From Mycetohabitans rhizoxinica HKI 454 (GTDB taxonomy: Bacteria; Pseudomonadota; Gammaproteobacteria; Burkholderiales; Burkholderiaceae): a stretch of DNA of 64,000 nt. Each line of letters begins with the position of its first letter. Position 1 is the stretch's first letter. Made by a program: the position numbers and the translations under genes. The stretch spans positions 1,660,867-1,724,866 of the forward strand of contig NC_014722.1 of assembly GCF_000198775.1 (NCBI RefSeq), in the 5' to 3' direction. The notes under the pieces were generated by a model. It made no database searches and was not told where the DNA came from. It saw only the letters and a list, made by a program, of their open reading frames with translations. Shown in pieces: positions 1 through 7,775 of the stretch.

Positions 1-2
1 CG

Positions 3-332
3 TTGCTTGAACGCTATCTGGGGAGCGTGCCGACGGCGCAGCGCACGCAAGCAGCAGTCGGGTTAATCAGAAGTACCTATTTCATCAATGACACGCTAGC
101 CAAGCGGGGATGGCAGCAGGGATTGAGTCTACTGAACGGGGCGGACGAGGCCGCTTTATGGGAGGTACTGAGCGAGCTTCGGGCCAATGGGGTGCTATGT
201 CGCCGGAGCAATCGTCAATGGAAAGTGGCAATGGGCGAGATCACGCGCTTTATGAAAGCCAACCAGTTTTCCAAACCCGCCCAGGCGCGAATCCAAGACA
301 GTGCGACCTGGCTCAGAAGTGAGCCAGATTAA
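3..332 (+). CDS. hypothetical protein, 5' end probably outside window
   Basis: An open frame of 109 residues runs from the window edge to TAA. The first possible start is a TTG two bases from the edge, so the true start may lie upstream. The C-terminal half (about residues 60-105) is basic, with RRSNRQWK and FMKANQFSKPAQAR. I recognise no domain and no signal peptide or membrane segment. It is followed by about 180 bases with no gene and then by an IS256-type transposase, so it may be a gene end or a gene truncated by mobile DNA. No function is proposed. Confidence 0.4.
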   Translation: MLERYLGSVPTAQRTQAAVGLIRSTYFINDTLAKRGWQQGLSLLNGADEAALWEVLSELRANGVLCRRSNRQWKVAMGEITRFMKANQFSKPAQARIQDSATWLRSEPD

Positions 333-514
333 CAACAACAGTGGTCCAAGAACACCAATCCGTTAGGGCATTGCATAGCGATGATCTGCATGATTTCTTC
401 GGACCGTTTCACTTTTGAAGAACGGCATCGACATAGCGCGACGTCAGATCGTCGTGCGCCGAGCCTATCCGATTTCTTGTGTGTGAGGCATAAACTATTG
501 GCAAAGGAGCCAAC

Positions 515-1775
515 ATGCCTCGCAAGCGAAAAGAAGAATCGACGATTAAGCCCGGTCGCGGGCTGAACCTAGAGCCGGAGCTGATCAAGCAACTGGTGCC
601 CGGCACGCTGGAGCGAACAACGATTAACGAGCAGTTTGCCGCGCTCAAGAAAGCGATCTTCGAACGGGCCCTGGGCGCAGAGCTGACGCATCACCTGGGC
701 TACGAGAAAGGCCAAGCCAAGCTTCAGGAAAACGAAAATCATCGCAACGGCAGTAGCCGCAAGCGAATCACAACCGACGATGACCTGCTGGAATTAAATA
801 TTGCGCGCGATCGCAACGGGACATTCGACCCGGTGCTCATCGCCAAAGGCGCGCAGCGTTTTACTGGATTTGACGACAAGATCATCGCGATGTATGCACG
901 CGGTATGACTGTACGAGAAATCCAGGGGTTTTTTGCAGCAGATGTACGGCATCGAAGTCTCACCTGACTTTGTCAGCACGGTCACGGACGCCGTAATCGA
1001 CGAGGTACGCGAGTGGCAGCAACGGCCCCTTGAAGCGATGTATCCAGTTGTGTTCTTTGATGCTTTGCGCGTGAAGGTGCGCGACGAAGGAACGGTGAAG
1101 AATAAGGCGATTTATCTCGCACTTGGCGTGCGCCGCGACGGCACACGCGATGTGCTCGGGCTTTGGATCGAGCAGACTGAGGGCGCCAAGTTCTGGCTGC
1201 GCGTGGTCAACGAGCTGAAGCTGCGCGGTGTGCAGGACACTCTGATCGCCGTGGTTGACGGCCTGAAGGGCTTTCCCGAGGCGATTAACACTGTGTTCCC
1301 CGAGACAACAGTGCAAACCTGCATCGTTCATTTGATTCGCAATTCGCTGGATTTTGCGAGCTGGAAAGAGCGCAAGCAAGTCGCCGCCGAACTCAAAGAA
1401 GTGTATCGGGCGCCGTCGGCCGAAGCCGCGGCGCTGGCGCTCCAAGCGTTCGACGACGGCCCGTGGGGGTGCAAATATCCGCCGATCGCCGCCCTGTGGC
1501 GGCGTGTGTGGGAGCAGGTCACTGCCTTCTTTGCCTTTGCGCCGGACATTCGCAAGATCATCTACACAACGAATTCGATTGAGTCGTTGCACATGCATCT
1601 GCGCAAGATCATCAAGGCACGTGGCCACTTCCCGACCGATGAAGCCGCGCTCAAGCTGGTCTGGCTGGCGCTGCGCAATGTCATTGCCAAATGGACCAGT
1701 TCCCGACATGATTGGAAAAGCGCAATGACGCAGTTCGCGCTGCTCTACCCTGTGCGATTCACGGACATTGTTTCA
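515..1775 (+). pseudogene. IS256-family transposase, frameshifted
   Basis: The first part (515-967) starts MPRKRKEES and has the family N-terminus (ALGAELTHHLGYEKG, RNGSSRKRI). The second part continues from about 933 in another frame with MYGIEVSPDFVSTVTDAV. The catalytic region is present: Asp in VFFDALRVKVRDEG, Asp in AVVDGLKGFPEAI and Glu in TTNSIESLHMHLRK. The break lies in a run of six T at 918-923, where five would keep QGFLQQMYGIEVS in frame, so a one-base insertion is the simplest reading. The C-terminus reaches the usual QFALLYPVRFT and then runs on into the adjacent IS481 element, whose terminal repeat overlaps these last codons. IS256 enzymes are normally single-ORF, so programmed slippage is unlikely but not excluded. 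Confidence 0.85.
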
Positions 1776-2844
1776 CTTTTTGGAGCGCCGTTTCCGTTGT
1801 GTGTTGAGTCGCGGCTCCGGTGGGAGACGCGAGCTCCAACACACGCTGATGATGTTCGGCGAGGGTTTTGTCGACTCGCCATTCGCGGTGCCGAATTCGC
1901 TCTTTCGTTTCGTCGTAAGCACCGTGGACATCCTCCGCGAGAGGTGTAATTTCGCTCAGCTCCGCGATACGATCGACTGGTGTCTTGCCACCGAGTGATC
2001 CGTGCGGACGCCGCCAGTTGTAGTCGAACTGCTACTCCTCAATTCGCTGGCCGATCGCATCTTCGGTCGGCCGATGATGCAACCAGAACTCATTTAGATC
2101 GGTGAGCTGTGACCGCTCGACTTTGCCGTTGAGGTGTGGCGAGCGTGGCGGAATTGGTCGGAATTTGATGCACTCGCTCATCAAACGCCGTTGCACTGAC
2201 TCGGCGAAGAACTCGCCGCCTCGATCAGCCTGGATATGCTCGATCGGAAACGGCATTTCCTCGATGACGCGGTCAAGAAAAAGCAGCGTATTTCGAGCAT
2301 TTCTGCATGAGTAGAGCGCCAGTATCCGGAAGCGTGAGCAGTCGTCGATCGCCGTGTATTGATAGATACCTCGCGCGATCTTCATCGTGTCCATCTGGAC
2401 TCGGTCTCCTGGAACCGGACGGCTATAGCGTTTGGGCTGCGATGGCCTTCTGGCGTGGACCAGCGGCTTTACCGATGCCTTACACAAAACCTTGTGAATG
2501 GTTGCAAGGGACAGCTCTCTTTGCCCGTGCAGCCGTAACTCGCTTTGGATCCGCCGTGCTCCCTTGCGCTCGGCACGCAGCCGCAGAATTTTTGCTCGAT
2601 CCGCCTCAGAGACCTTCCCATTCGGACTGTTGAGAGGGCGACGGCTTTGAGAGCGAAGTCCTTCCTCTCCGTCATCTCGGTAGCGACCTAACCACTTGCG
2701 AAGTGTCGGTCTCGATATGCCGCATCGCACGCATACAAGACCGGCGTTGCCGGTCTCATGATACATGCGTACCCAACGTAATCGCGTTGCAATCTCACGG
2801 TCCATCGCCTCATTCTAGTTGAAACGATGTGTGCGAATCACACA
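1751..2844 (-). mobile_element. IS481-family insertion sequence, inserted at IS256 3' end
   Basis: Imperfect terminal inverted repeats bracket one transposase gene. The left end at 1751-1775 reads TGTGCGATTCACGGACATTG, and the complement of the right end (2820-2844) reads TGTGTGATTCGCACACATCG; both continue with GTTTCA-type sequence. The element is about 1.09 kb, normal for IS481. Its left end coincides with the last codons of the IS256 transposase, and its right end cuts into a CdiA C-terminal fragment. Insertion here therefore separated or captured both neighbours. I could not identify a target duplication with confidence. Confidence 0.7.
1759..2805 (-). pseudogene. IS481-family transposase with an in-frame amber codon
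   Basis: The open part (2805-2032, 257 residues) has an N-terminal helix-turn-helix (VRCGISRPTLRKWLGRY) and an rve/DDE integrase core with DTMKIARGIYQYTAIDDCSR, QADRGGEFF and SPHLNGKVERS. Reading ends at TAG (2034-2032). In the same frame translation resumes with QFDYNWRRPHGSLGGKTPVD and runs to TGA at 1761-1759, which is the usual IS481 C-terminus. The family has Trp just before this QFDYNW motif, so the stop is most simply TGG changed to TAG. The full frame would give 348 residues. The enzyme is probably inactive without suppression. Confidence 0.85.
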
Positions 2845-3057
2845 CGCGACAGTAGCTGGCGTTCATCGGCCAATCACCCAAGTCCGCGATTTGCTTGAAA
2901 TACTGGTAGGCCGCACTGTCTTCTGGATATTCCGTAAAGCATTTTGCCATCGCACAGGCTGCTGCCATCAACCGGGCTCCTTTGACCTCATCCTTTCCTG
3001 CGAGCTCTCTAATGCTCTGCTTCTCCTCTGAGCGCAACTACCGATTGAACCGAACAC
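2845..3057 (-). pseudogene. orphan CdiA C-terminal fragment (module 4)
   Basis: The complement strand reads RFNR, then TAG, then LRSEEKQSIRELAGKDEVKG and on through AAACAMAKCFTEYPEDSAAY. This matches the start of the variable region of the main CdiA (RFNRQINDNEKRAIAERAG, then AACYAVKCWAEYKPGSEEY). The Gln of RFNRQ has become a stop (CAG to TAG). The right-hand IS481 repeat ends at 2844 and removes the rest, so the last residues of the open frame are IS sequence. This is a dead toxin-module leftover at the distal end of the cdi array; no immunity gene remains. Confidence 0.7.
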
Positions 3058-3085
3058 GACAAATGCAAGGTTCATCGTTCACTCA

Positions 3086-3322
3086 CTAAAATTGGCGAAT
3101 CTTTAGCCAAGTGAGAAACGTAAAGACTAGAGCGAGAAGTATCCCTTTTATAACAATACTTTTTATGTTAATCGCAGCTAGCACGCCCAATACTCCTAAT
3201 TTTCGATAGCAACCACTAACAAATAGGCAACTTATATAAATGCCCGCTACCCAAATCAAGGCCATTCCTGCGATGCAAATAAAAAGGAAGAAAACCAGCA
3301 AGGTTAGCAAGCGCCCTGTCAT
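3086..3322 (-). CDS. putative CdiI-type membrane immunity protein (module 1)
   Basis: A 78-residue protein starting MTGRLLTLLVFFLFICIAG. I chose the ATG at 3322 because a G-rich Shine-Dalgarno (GGGGGGAG) lies just upstream; a longer frame reaches 3364. At least two hydrophobic segments (about residues 5-28 and 50-70) predict an inner-membrane protein, as expected for immunity to membrane-targeting or pore-forming CDI toxins. It sits directly downstream of, and overlaps by 107 bases, the end of an orphan CdiA C-terminal frame. The toxin assignment rests on position only, since immunity proteins share little sequence. Confidence 0.6.
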   Translation of the reverse strand: MTGRLLTLLVFFLFICIAGMALIWVAGIYISCLFVSGCYRKLGVLGVLAAINIKSIVIKGILLALVFTFLTWLKIRQF

Positions 3323-5560
3323 TTCTCCCCCCAGGTTGCGATCGCATCTGCTGGTAAATAGCATCGATTATTTCCTGCCCTGATGCACCGCCAATCGAAC
3401 CTCCGATGGGACCAAAGTTGTTCGGTCTAAACAAATTCCATCCGCTACCGGCCCATACTCCCGTGCCTGTCCAATTTGGGGTATTAATTGTCGATTTGAT
3501 AGCAGAGTTGACTCCGGATTCGCCAAGCTTTCCAATTCCATAGCCCAGACTTGATAGCAGACCACTGGTCACAGCCGATTCCGTGACACTATCGCTCTTA
3601 CCGTGCATCGCATTGTTGAGTGCTGTCCTAGCCGCTCCGCCAGCAGCGTTCACGCCCATATTCCACAACAGCCCGCCATATGCACCAGCCATACCCGTAC
3701 TAAAACTGGTCGCCACATCCACCGGATTGACTGTGCCATTTTGCAGATATTGCGATCCAGCATTAATACCGCCACTAATAATGCCAGTTCCCACTGGTGA
3801 CGCCCACATGCCGGAACCCAGCGCACCCTCGCTGCTAAAAATCGGCGCTCCTGGCAACGCAGCAACTGGGCCTCCCACTGCAATCGCGGCCGCGCCAGCC
3901 GCTGCGCCCAGCGTCTGTTTTGCAATCACCTCACGACTAGCCGCATCGCGATTCATTGACGCATTGATGGCCTCTGGTGAGGGCGCGTTAAGCCCCATGC
4001 CGTCTGGATAATATCCTACATATATACCCGGATCAGCCTTCTGTTCCGGCGTCGCGTAGAACATATACCCCGGCCCGCTGTCACCGTCTGCCGGCATCAT
4101 CCCATGCGCCTGCCTCAGGAATTCATGGGCCCGTTGATTCCATTCGCCTGGCGAGCCATTCTGTATTTGCAGGTTTGCCTGTATTGTCAGTTCTTCACGC
4201 GCCTGTTCGGCGCTCAAACCGTAGCGCTTCGCATACACCGCTTCACGATCACTGATCCACTTCCTCTCCTGCGGATGCAGCTGCCGATTAAACCGCCCCT
4301 CCGTCACCGCAGCCGTCGTCACAGCCGGTGTGTCTTGACCCGCCATCCCCGCCACCGCTGCCACCAACGAACTCACCAGGTTTGTTTGCGCTTCTTTCTG
4401 CCGCTGCGTCAACCCCTGCGTCGGCCCGAGTAGCGTGCCCAGCATCGAACTGGCCGCCGCCCCCATCGCCCCCGCGCCGCAATCCTGGCGGCTAGCCGCC
4501 GCGCCCGCGCACCCCACCAGCGCATGCAGCGCCGCACGCGCCTCCTCGCTTTGCAAGCCATCCGCCACGCGTTTCACTTCACTAGCCGCCAAACCCTGCA
4601 CGTAATTGACGGTCGCCGACAGCGCGAACTGCCCCGCGCCTGCCGTCACATTGCCTCCCGCTGCTGCGCCCAACGCCGACAGCGCCCGTCGATAAGTGCC
4701 GCCCGGGCCCCATTGCGCCTTCAGCTGCGCCGCCTGCTGTTGCGCTTGCGCCCTGGCCTGTGGACTCAGATTCGGGTCCTGCGCCGCTTGTTGCGCTTCA
4801 TCCAGTTGCGCTTGACGATGACCCACGAACGTACCGATTTGATGCGTCAGCTGATTCGCCATCTCGAACCCCGCCTGAATCTTCTGCTTGTCAAAGATCG
4901 GCTTGAGCGCGTTATCGCCATCTTGCCCGCTCCACACCTGCTGGTTCAGCCCGGCCAGGCTTTGCGCAACGTCTTGCCCCGTCAAAGCTTGCTGTTGCGC
5001 CTCGTCCGTAATGCGAATCGTACCGGCGCTGATCCCGCTCAGCGTCGTGCTGCTGGCCTTGCCCGAGGCGGCCATCACGCTGGGCGGCGCAACGCTGAAT
5101 CCGCCCGGGGTCGACGGCAGCTTGCTACCCGGGACTTGCTCGGCGCCCGTCGCCGCCTGTCCAGACTGGGTCGTGCCCACCCCTTCCAGGTCTTCGCCAC
5201 GACCACTGCTGCCCAAACTGTACCCCCTGCTCATGCCCACGCTACTGGCCTTGTACCGTCACGCTGCCGCCGAACGATACCCTTAAGCGTAGTGTCGCCG
5301 CCCGACTCCAGCACCAGTCGGTTACCCGCGCTCACGTGAGTGGATGTCCAGTTCACGTCAGTGCCTTCGCCCCGGCCACGTGCGCCACTGACGCTCGCCG
5401 TCACACCGGCTGCCTTACCCTGGGAGCTTAGGTTCACCGCCACGCCTGCTCCACCGCTGAGAGTGACAGTGCCATCGGGTAGTTGCACCTCTTACTCAAC
5501 CAGCCAGACGATATCGTGGGTCAACTGCGCCATCTGCTGCGCGCATCAGATTCAATCACT
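3216..5560 (-). pseudogene. partial, internally deleted cdiA copy carrying orphan C-terminal module 1
   Basis: The main open frame (5240-3216, 674 residues) begins inside a GYSLG...GGEDLEGVG segment and is nearly identical to the main CdiA up to RFNRQ. It then carries a different C-terminus starting LHPQERKWISDREAVYAKRY and ending QQMRSQPGGRNDRALANLAG. Upstream, 5281-5457 matches main cdiA 9890-10066, and 5461-5547 matches 11761-11847, so two internal deletions fused distant parts of the repeat region. There is no secretion domain or start, so it cannot be exported on its own. It is either a silent donor of toxin modules or a recombination by-product. A third frame ends GEK then TGA overlapping the immunity ATG, suggesting the G6 run near 3330 has shifted the toxin end. 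Confidence 0.75.
4288..5222. repeat. direct repeat copy A of cdiA pretoxin region (copy B 8553-9487)
   Basis: About 935 bases are almost identical to 8553-9487, at a constant offset of 4265. They cover the conserved region from GEDLEGVGTTQSGQ to VTEGRFNRQ. Only scattered substitutions are visible, for example CGCACGCGCC against CGCGCGCGCT near 4533/8798. The copies lie in the same orientation, so recombination between them would swap the C-terminal toxin module and delete the 4.3 kb between. Confidence 0.85.
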
Positions 5561-5576
5561 CACGCCAAGCTCGTTG

Positions 5577-5831
5577 CTATTGCTTGCCATTTTTTTCTGA
5601 AACTCCCGTCCTCTCCTCTTGCTTTAGTACCAGCAGCTCTTTGATAAATTGATATGTAATACTTCCAAATATGGTTATATAGACTGGAAAACCGACTATA
5701 ACCGGCTTCCATCCACCACCTTGCGCGAACGAAAATATAAGCACAACCACCGGAATACCAATGGCACACATATATGCAACCGCCGCACGCTTAAATATGT
5801 TTATTTTTTTCCTTCTCAAATCAGTAAACAT
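5577..5831 (-). CDS. putative CdiI-type membrane immunity protein (module 2)
   Basis: An 84-residue protein, MFTDLRRKKINIFKRAAVAY..., with two clear hydrophobic stretches (about 15-35 and 43-65) and a charged tail ending EERTGVSEKNGKQ. It starts 14 bases after the stop of the module 2 CdiA C-terminal frame, behind a purine-rich AGAGGCG ribosome-binding site. Size, topology and position fit an immunity protein; sequence alone does not identify it. Base composition is AT-richer than the conserved cdiA sequence, typical of exchanged toxin/immunity cassettes. Confidence 0.6.
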   Translation of the reverse strand: MFTDLRRKKINIFKRAAVAYMCAIGIPVVVLIFSFAQGGGWKPVIVGFPVYITIFGSITYQFIKELLVLKQEERTGVSEKNGKQ

Positions 5832-5845
5832 ATCGCCTCTATTCT

Positions 5846-6692
5846 TTACTCTTTATTTTTATTCGTCTCTATCACTGCTTGAGCCGGACCAGATAAAACT
5901 TGGATTAACTGATTTATAAACGCCCCTGCAGGTCCTGGCATTGTTGCATTTATTCCTTGACTCAGTGCTGCTCCAGTCAAACCGATACCCGCAGAGAGGT
6001 CCGGGTTGCCTGATTGCGTGATTGCCGTACCCGCAAACGCCCCTGTTCCCGCCAGCAGGCTGTTATAACCACCCACCACAATTTTTCCCGCGGTACTCCC
6101 GCCCAACGTACTCAACGGTAAGAAAAACGGTGCCGTTACTCCAGCAACACTACCCACAACCAGCGACTTCCCTACATCCGGCTCACTATTCGACAACCCC
6201 ATTGCTCGGCTGATCACATCGCCTGCGTAGTCATACCCCGTACCCAGCCCCGCTGCCACAGCAACCTTCGGTGCCAACACAATCGCTCCTGCGCCAGCCG
6301 CCGCACCCAGCGTCTGTTTCGCAATCATCTCTCGACCGGTTGCATCATGATTGGCCGACGCATTCATCGCTTCTGATGTGGGCTGGTTAAGTCCCAAGCC
6401 GCTCGGATAGTGCCCCGCATACATGCTCGGATCAGCTTTCTGCGCCGGCGTCGCATAAAACATATAACCTGGCCCGCTCTCACCGTCTGCCGGCAGCATC
6501 CCATGCGCCTGCTTCAGAATTTTATGGACTCACTGATTCCATTCGCCTGGCGAGCCATTCTGCACTTGTGGGTTTGCCTGTATTGTCAGCTCTTCACGCG
6601 CCTGTTCGACGGTCAAACCGTAGCGCTTCGCATACACCACTCAAGACCATTGATCCACCTCCTCTCTTCCGGATGCAACTGCCGGTTAAACG
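5846..6692 (-). pseudogene. orphan CdiA C-terminal module 2
   Basis: The open part (6499-5846, 217 residues) begins MLPADGESGPGYMFYATPAQ and ends INQLIQVLSGPAQAVIETNK. Upstream, the sequence starts at FNRQLHPEERRWINGLEW, then loses frame near TAC/TGT and meets a stop, then resumes VEQAREELTIQANPQVQNGS, so the 5' part is broken by a frameshift and a nonsense codon. The first 120 residues resemble module 1 (HGMMPADGDSGPGYMFYATP; AKQTLGAAAGA) but the final 90 differ completely. This is the CDI pattern in which a shared entry or pretoxin segment is joined to different toxin ends. The toxin activity is unknown; the glycine- and alanine-rich hydrophobic end would suit a membrane-acting domain. Confidence 0.7.
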
Positions 6693-6700
6693 TAGATTTT

Positions 6701-6960
6701 CTATCTCGACTCTCCCTTCTGAGCATCATCTTTCTTTTTGTAACTCTCCCGCGCTTCGCGATATGAATTTCCGAATGGCTTAATCCCTAACATAGCTGCT
6801 CTTGATGATATACCACCCACTGCAACCAACGCAAAACCGAACAGAGCTACAAACATTACATTATACTTGAATCCAATAAGCGTGATCGCCCCTCCTATAA
6901 AACACGCCCCCCTCTAACAACCGGGGTAAAATTTCCATCTCGAATGACCCAATTTTTCAT
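6701..6960 (-). pseudogene. cdiI-like immunity gene with frameshift (module 3)
   Basis: It starts at ATG 6960-6958, which overlaps by four bases (ATGA) the stop of the module 3 toxin frame. It reads MKNWVIRDGNFTPVVRG and then stops at TAG after a run of six G. In a neighbouring frame the protein continues FIGGAITLIGFKYNVMFVAL, then FGFALVAVGGISSRAAMLGI and ...SYKKKDDAQKGESR to TAG at 6703-6701. Joined, this gives about 86 residues with two hydrophobic segments, like the other immunity proteins here. An indel in the G run is the likely cause. Each half is short, so it is easily missed. Confidence 0.6.
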
Positions 6961-7495
6961 TTCTTTTCAGGCTGCTCAAATTGATTTATCCAGTCTAAAC
7001 CCTTGACTACTCCTCCAATCTCATTGAATACAGGACCATACAAGGGATATCGCTCGGAAGCAAAGTAATCGCCCTCCTTGAATTTATTAATCGTATTTTG
7101 AATCCCCCACCAAGGATTCGAGACAGGATTGAAGAATGGATCAACTGCTCGACCCAGCCCTATCGAATCCCCAAAAAGAATTCCAACCTCCTTTCCTGCA
7201 AAGGCCGGCGTAGCCTTTGTTATTCCAAGAACCGCCTTTCCAATCCATGAATAATTACCACACCTTTAGAATCAACTTCGAATAACAATATACTTTGCAT
7301 CGCACCATCAGACAAAGACAATTTTGTTAAGTAATTTAAAATATGATTATTGAAGTGCGGCACAGTTACATCAAATATAGAATTATAACGATTTATCCCA
7401 TTATATACTACCATCTTCAAGATAACTTGAAATTGCAATCCTCCAATAGCAAGGAAAAAATTTTTTCTACCGTATGCAGCGTCACCCCATATCAA
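6957..7495 (-). pseudogene. orphan CdiA C-terminal toxin fragment (module 3)
   Basis: The 5' part (7495-7220 frame) includes DAAYGRKNFFLAIGGLQFQV and ends its good stretch at LLFEVDSKG. One base out of frame it continues NYSWIGKAVLGITKATPAFA, then GKEVGILFGDSIGLGRAVDP and ends LDWINQFEQPEKK with TGA at 6959-6957. A single-base indel near 7262 therefore splits it. The stop overlaps the start of the immunity gene by ATGA, the same coupling as in the intact cdiA-cdiI pair. The N-terminal entry region and the RFNRQ junction are missing: the fragment begins 13 bases after the main cdiI stop. The toxin family is not recognised. Confidence 0.6.
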
Positions 7496-7508
7496 ATTTT
7501 TAGGACTC

Positions 7509-7775
7509 TCACTTGAACCACGGACCGAATTTCTCCGGATCGTCGCTCAACATCCCTGCCTTGCGCAGCGGTTTCGGTAAATATTTTGCAAACAGGATAA
7601 ACTGGATCAAAAATACCGGAAACCCAACACCAAAGACGGAAACGCCATCACTCCAGCCAAGCAACTTCCTACATACCCCGATCACCACGACCGTATTGCA
7701 GCCAGCAGTAGAAAATGAAGTCAGACCAACCATAATCCAGATTTGAAGCATGGCATATAATCTGCACCAATTCAT
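7509..7775 (-). CDS. cdiI: CdiI immunity protein paired with the main CdiA
   Basis: An 88-residue protein, MNWCRLYAMLQIWIMVGLTS..., with two or three hydrophobic segments (about 8-35 and 45-65) and a short charged tail (LSDDPEKFGPWFK). Its ATG overlaps the cdiA stop as ATGA (7775-7772), so translation is probably coupled and the immunity protein is made in step with the toxin. A membrane location would match a toxin that attacks the inner membrane. The specific pairing is inferred from position; immunity families diverge too fast for recognition by eye. Confidence 0.7.
   Translation of the reverse strand: MNWCRLYAMLQIWIMVGLTSFSTAGCNTVVVIGVCRKLLGWSDGVSVFGVGFPVFLIQFILFAKYLPKPLRKAGMLSDDPEKFGPWFK

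Noticed and set aside
515..1949. Programmed frameshifting in the IS256 transposase
   Set aside because: IS256 enzymes are normally one ORF and the shift lies in a T6 run with no supporting structure seen; a decay indel is simpler.
4524..5339. 271-residue plus-strand ORF in the cdiA repeat
   Set aside because: Antisense to a recognisable CdiA pretoxin region; the equivalent frame appears again over copy B, as expected for a shadow of a repeat.
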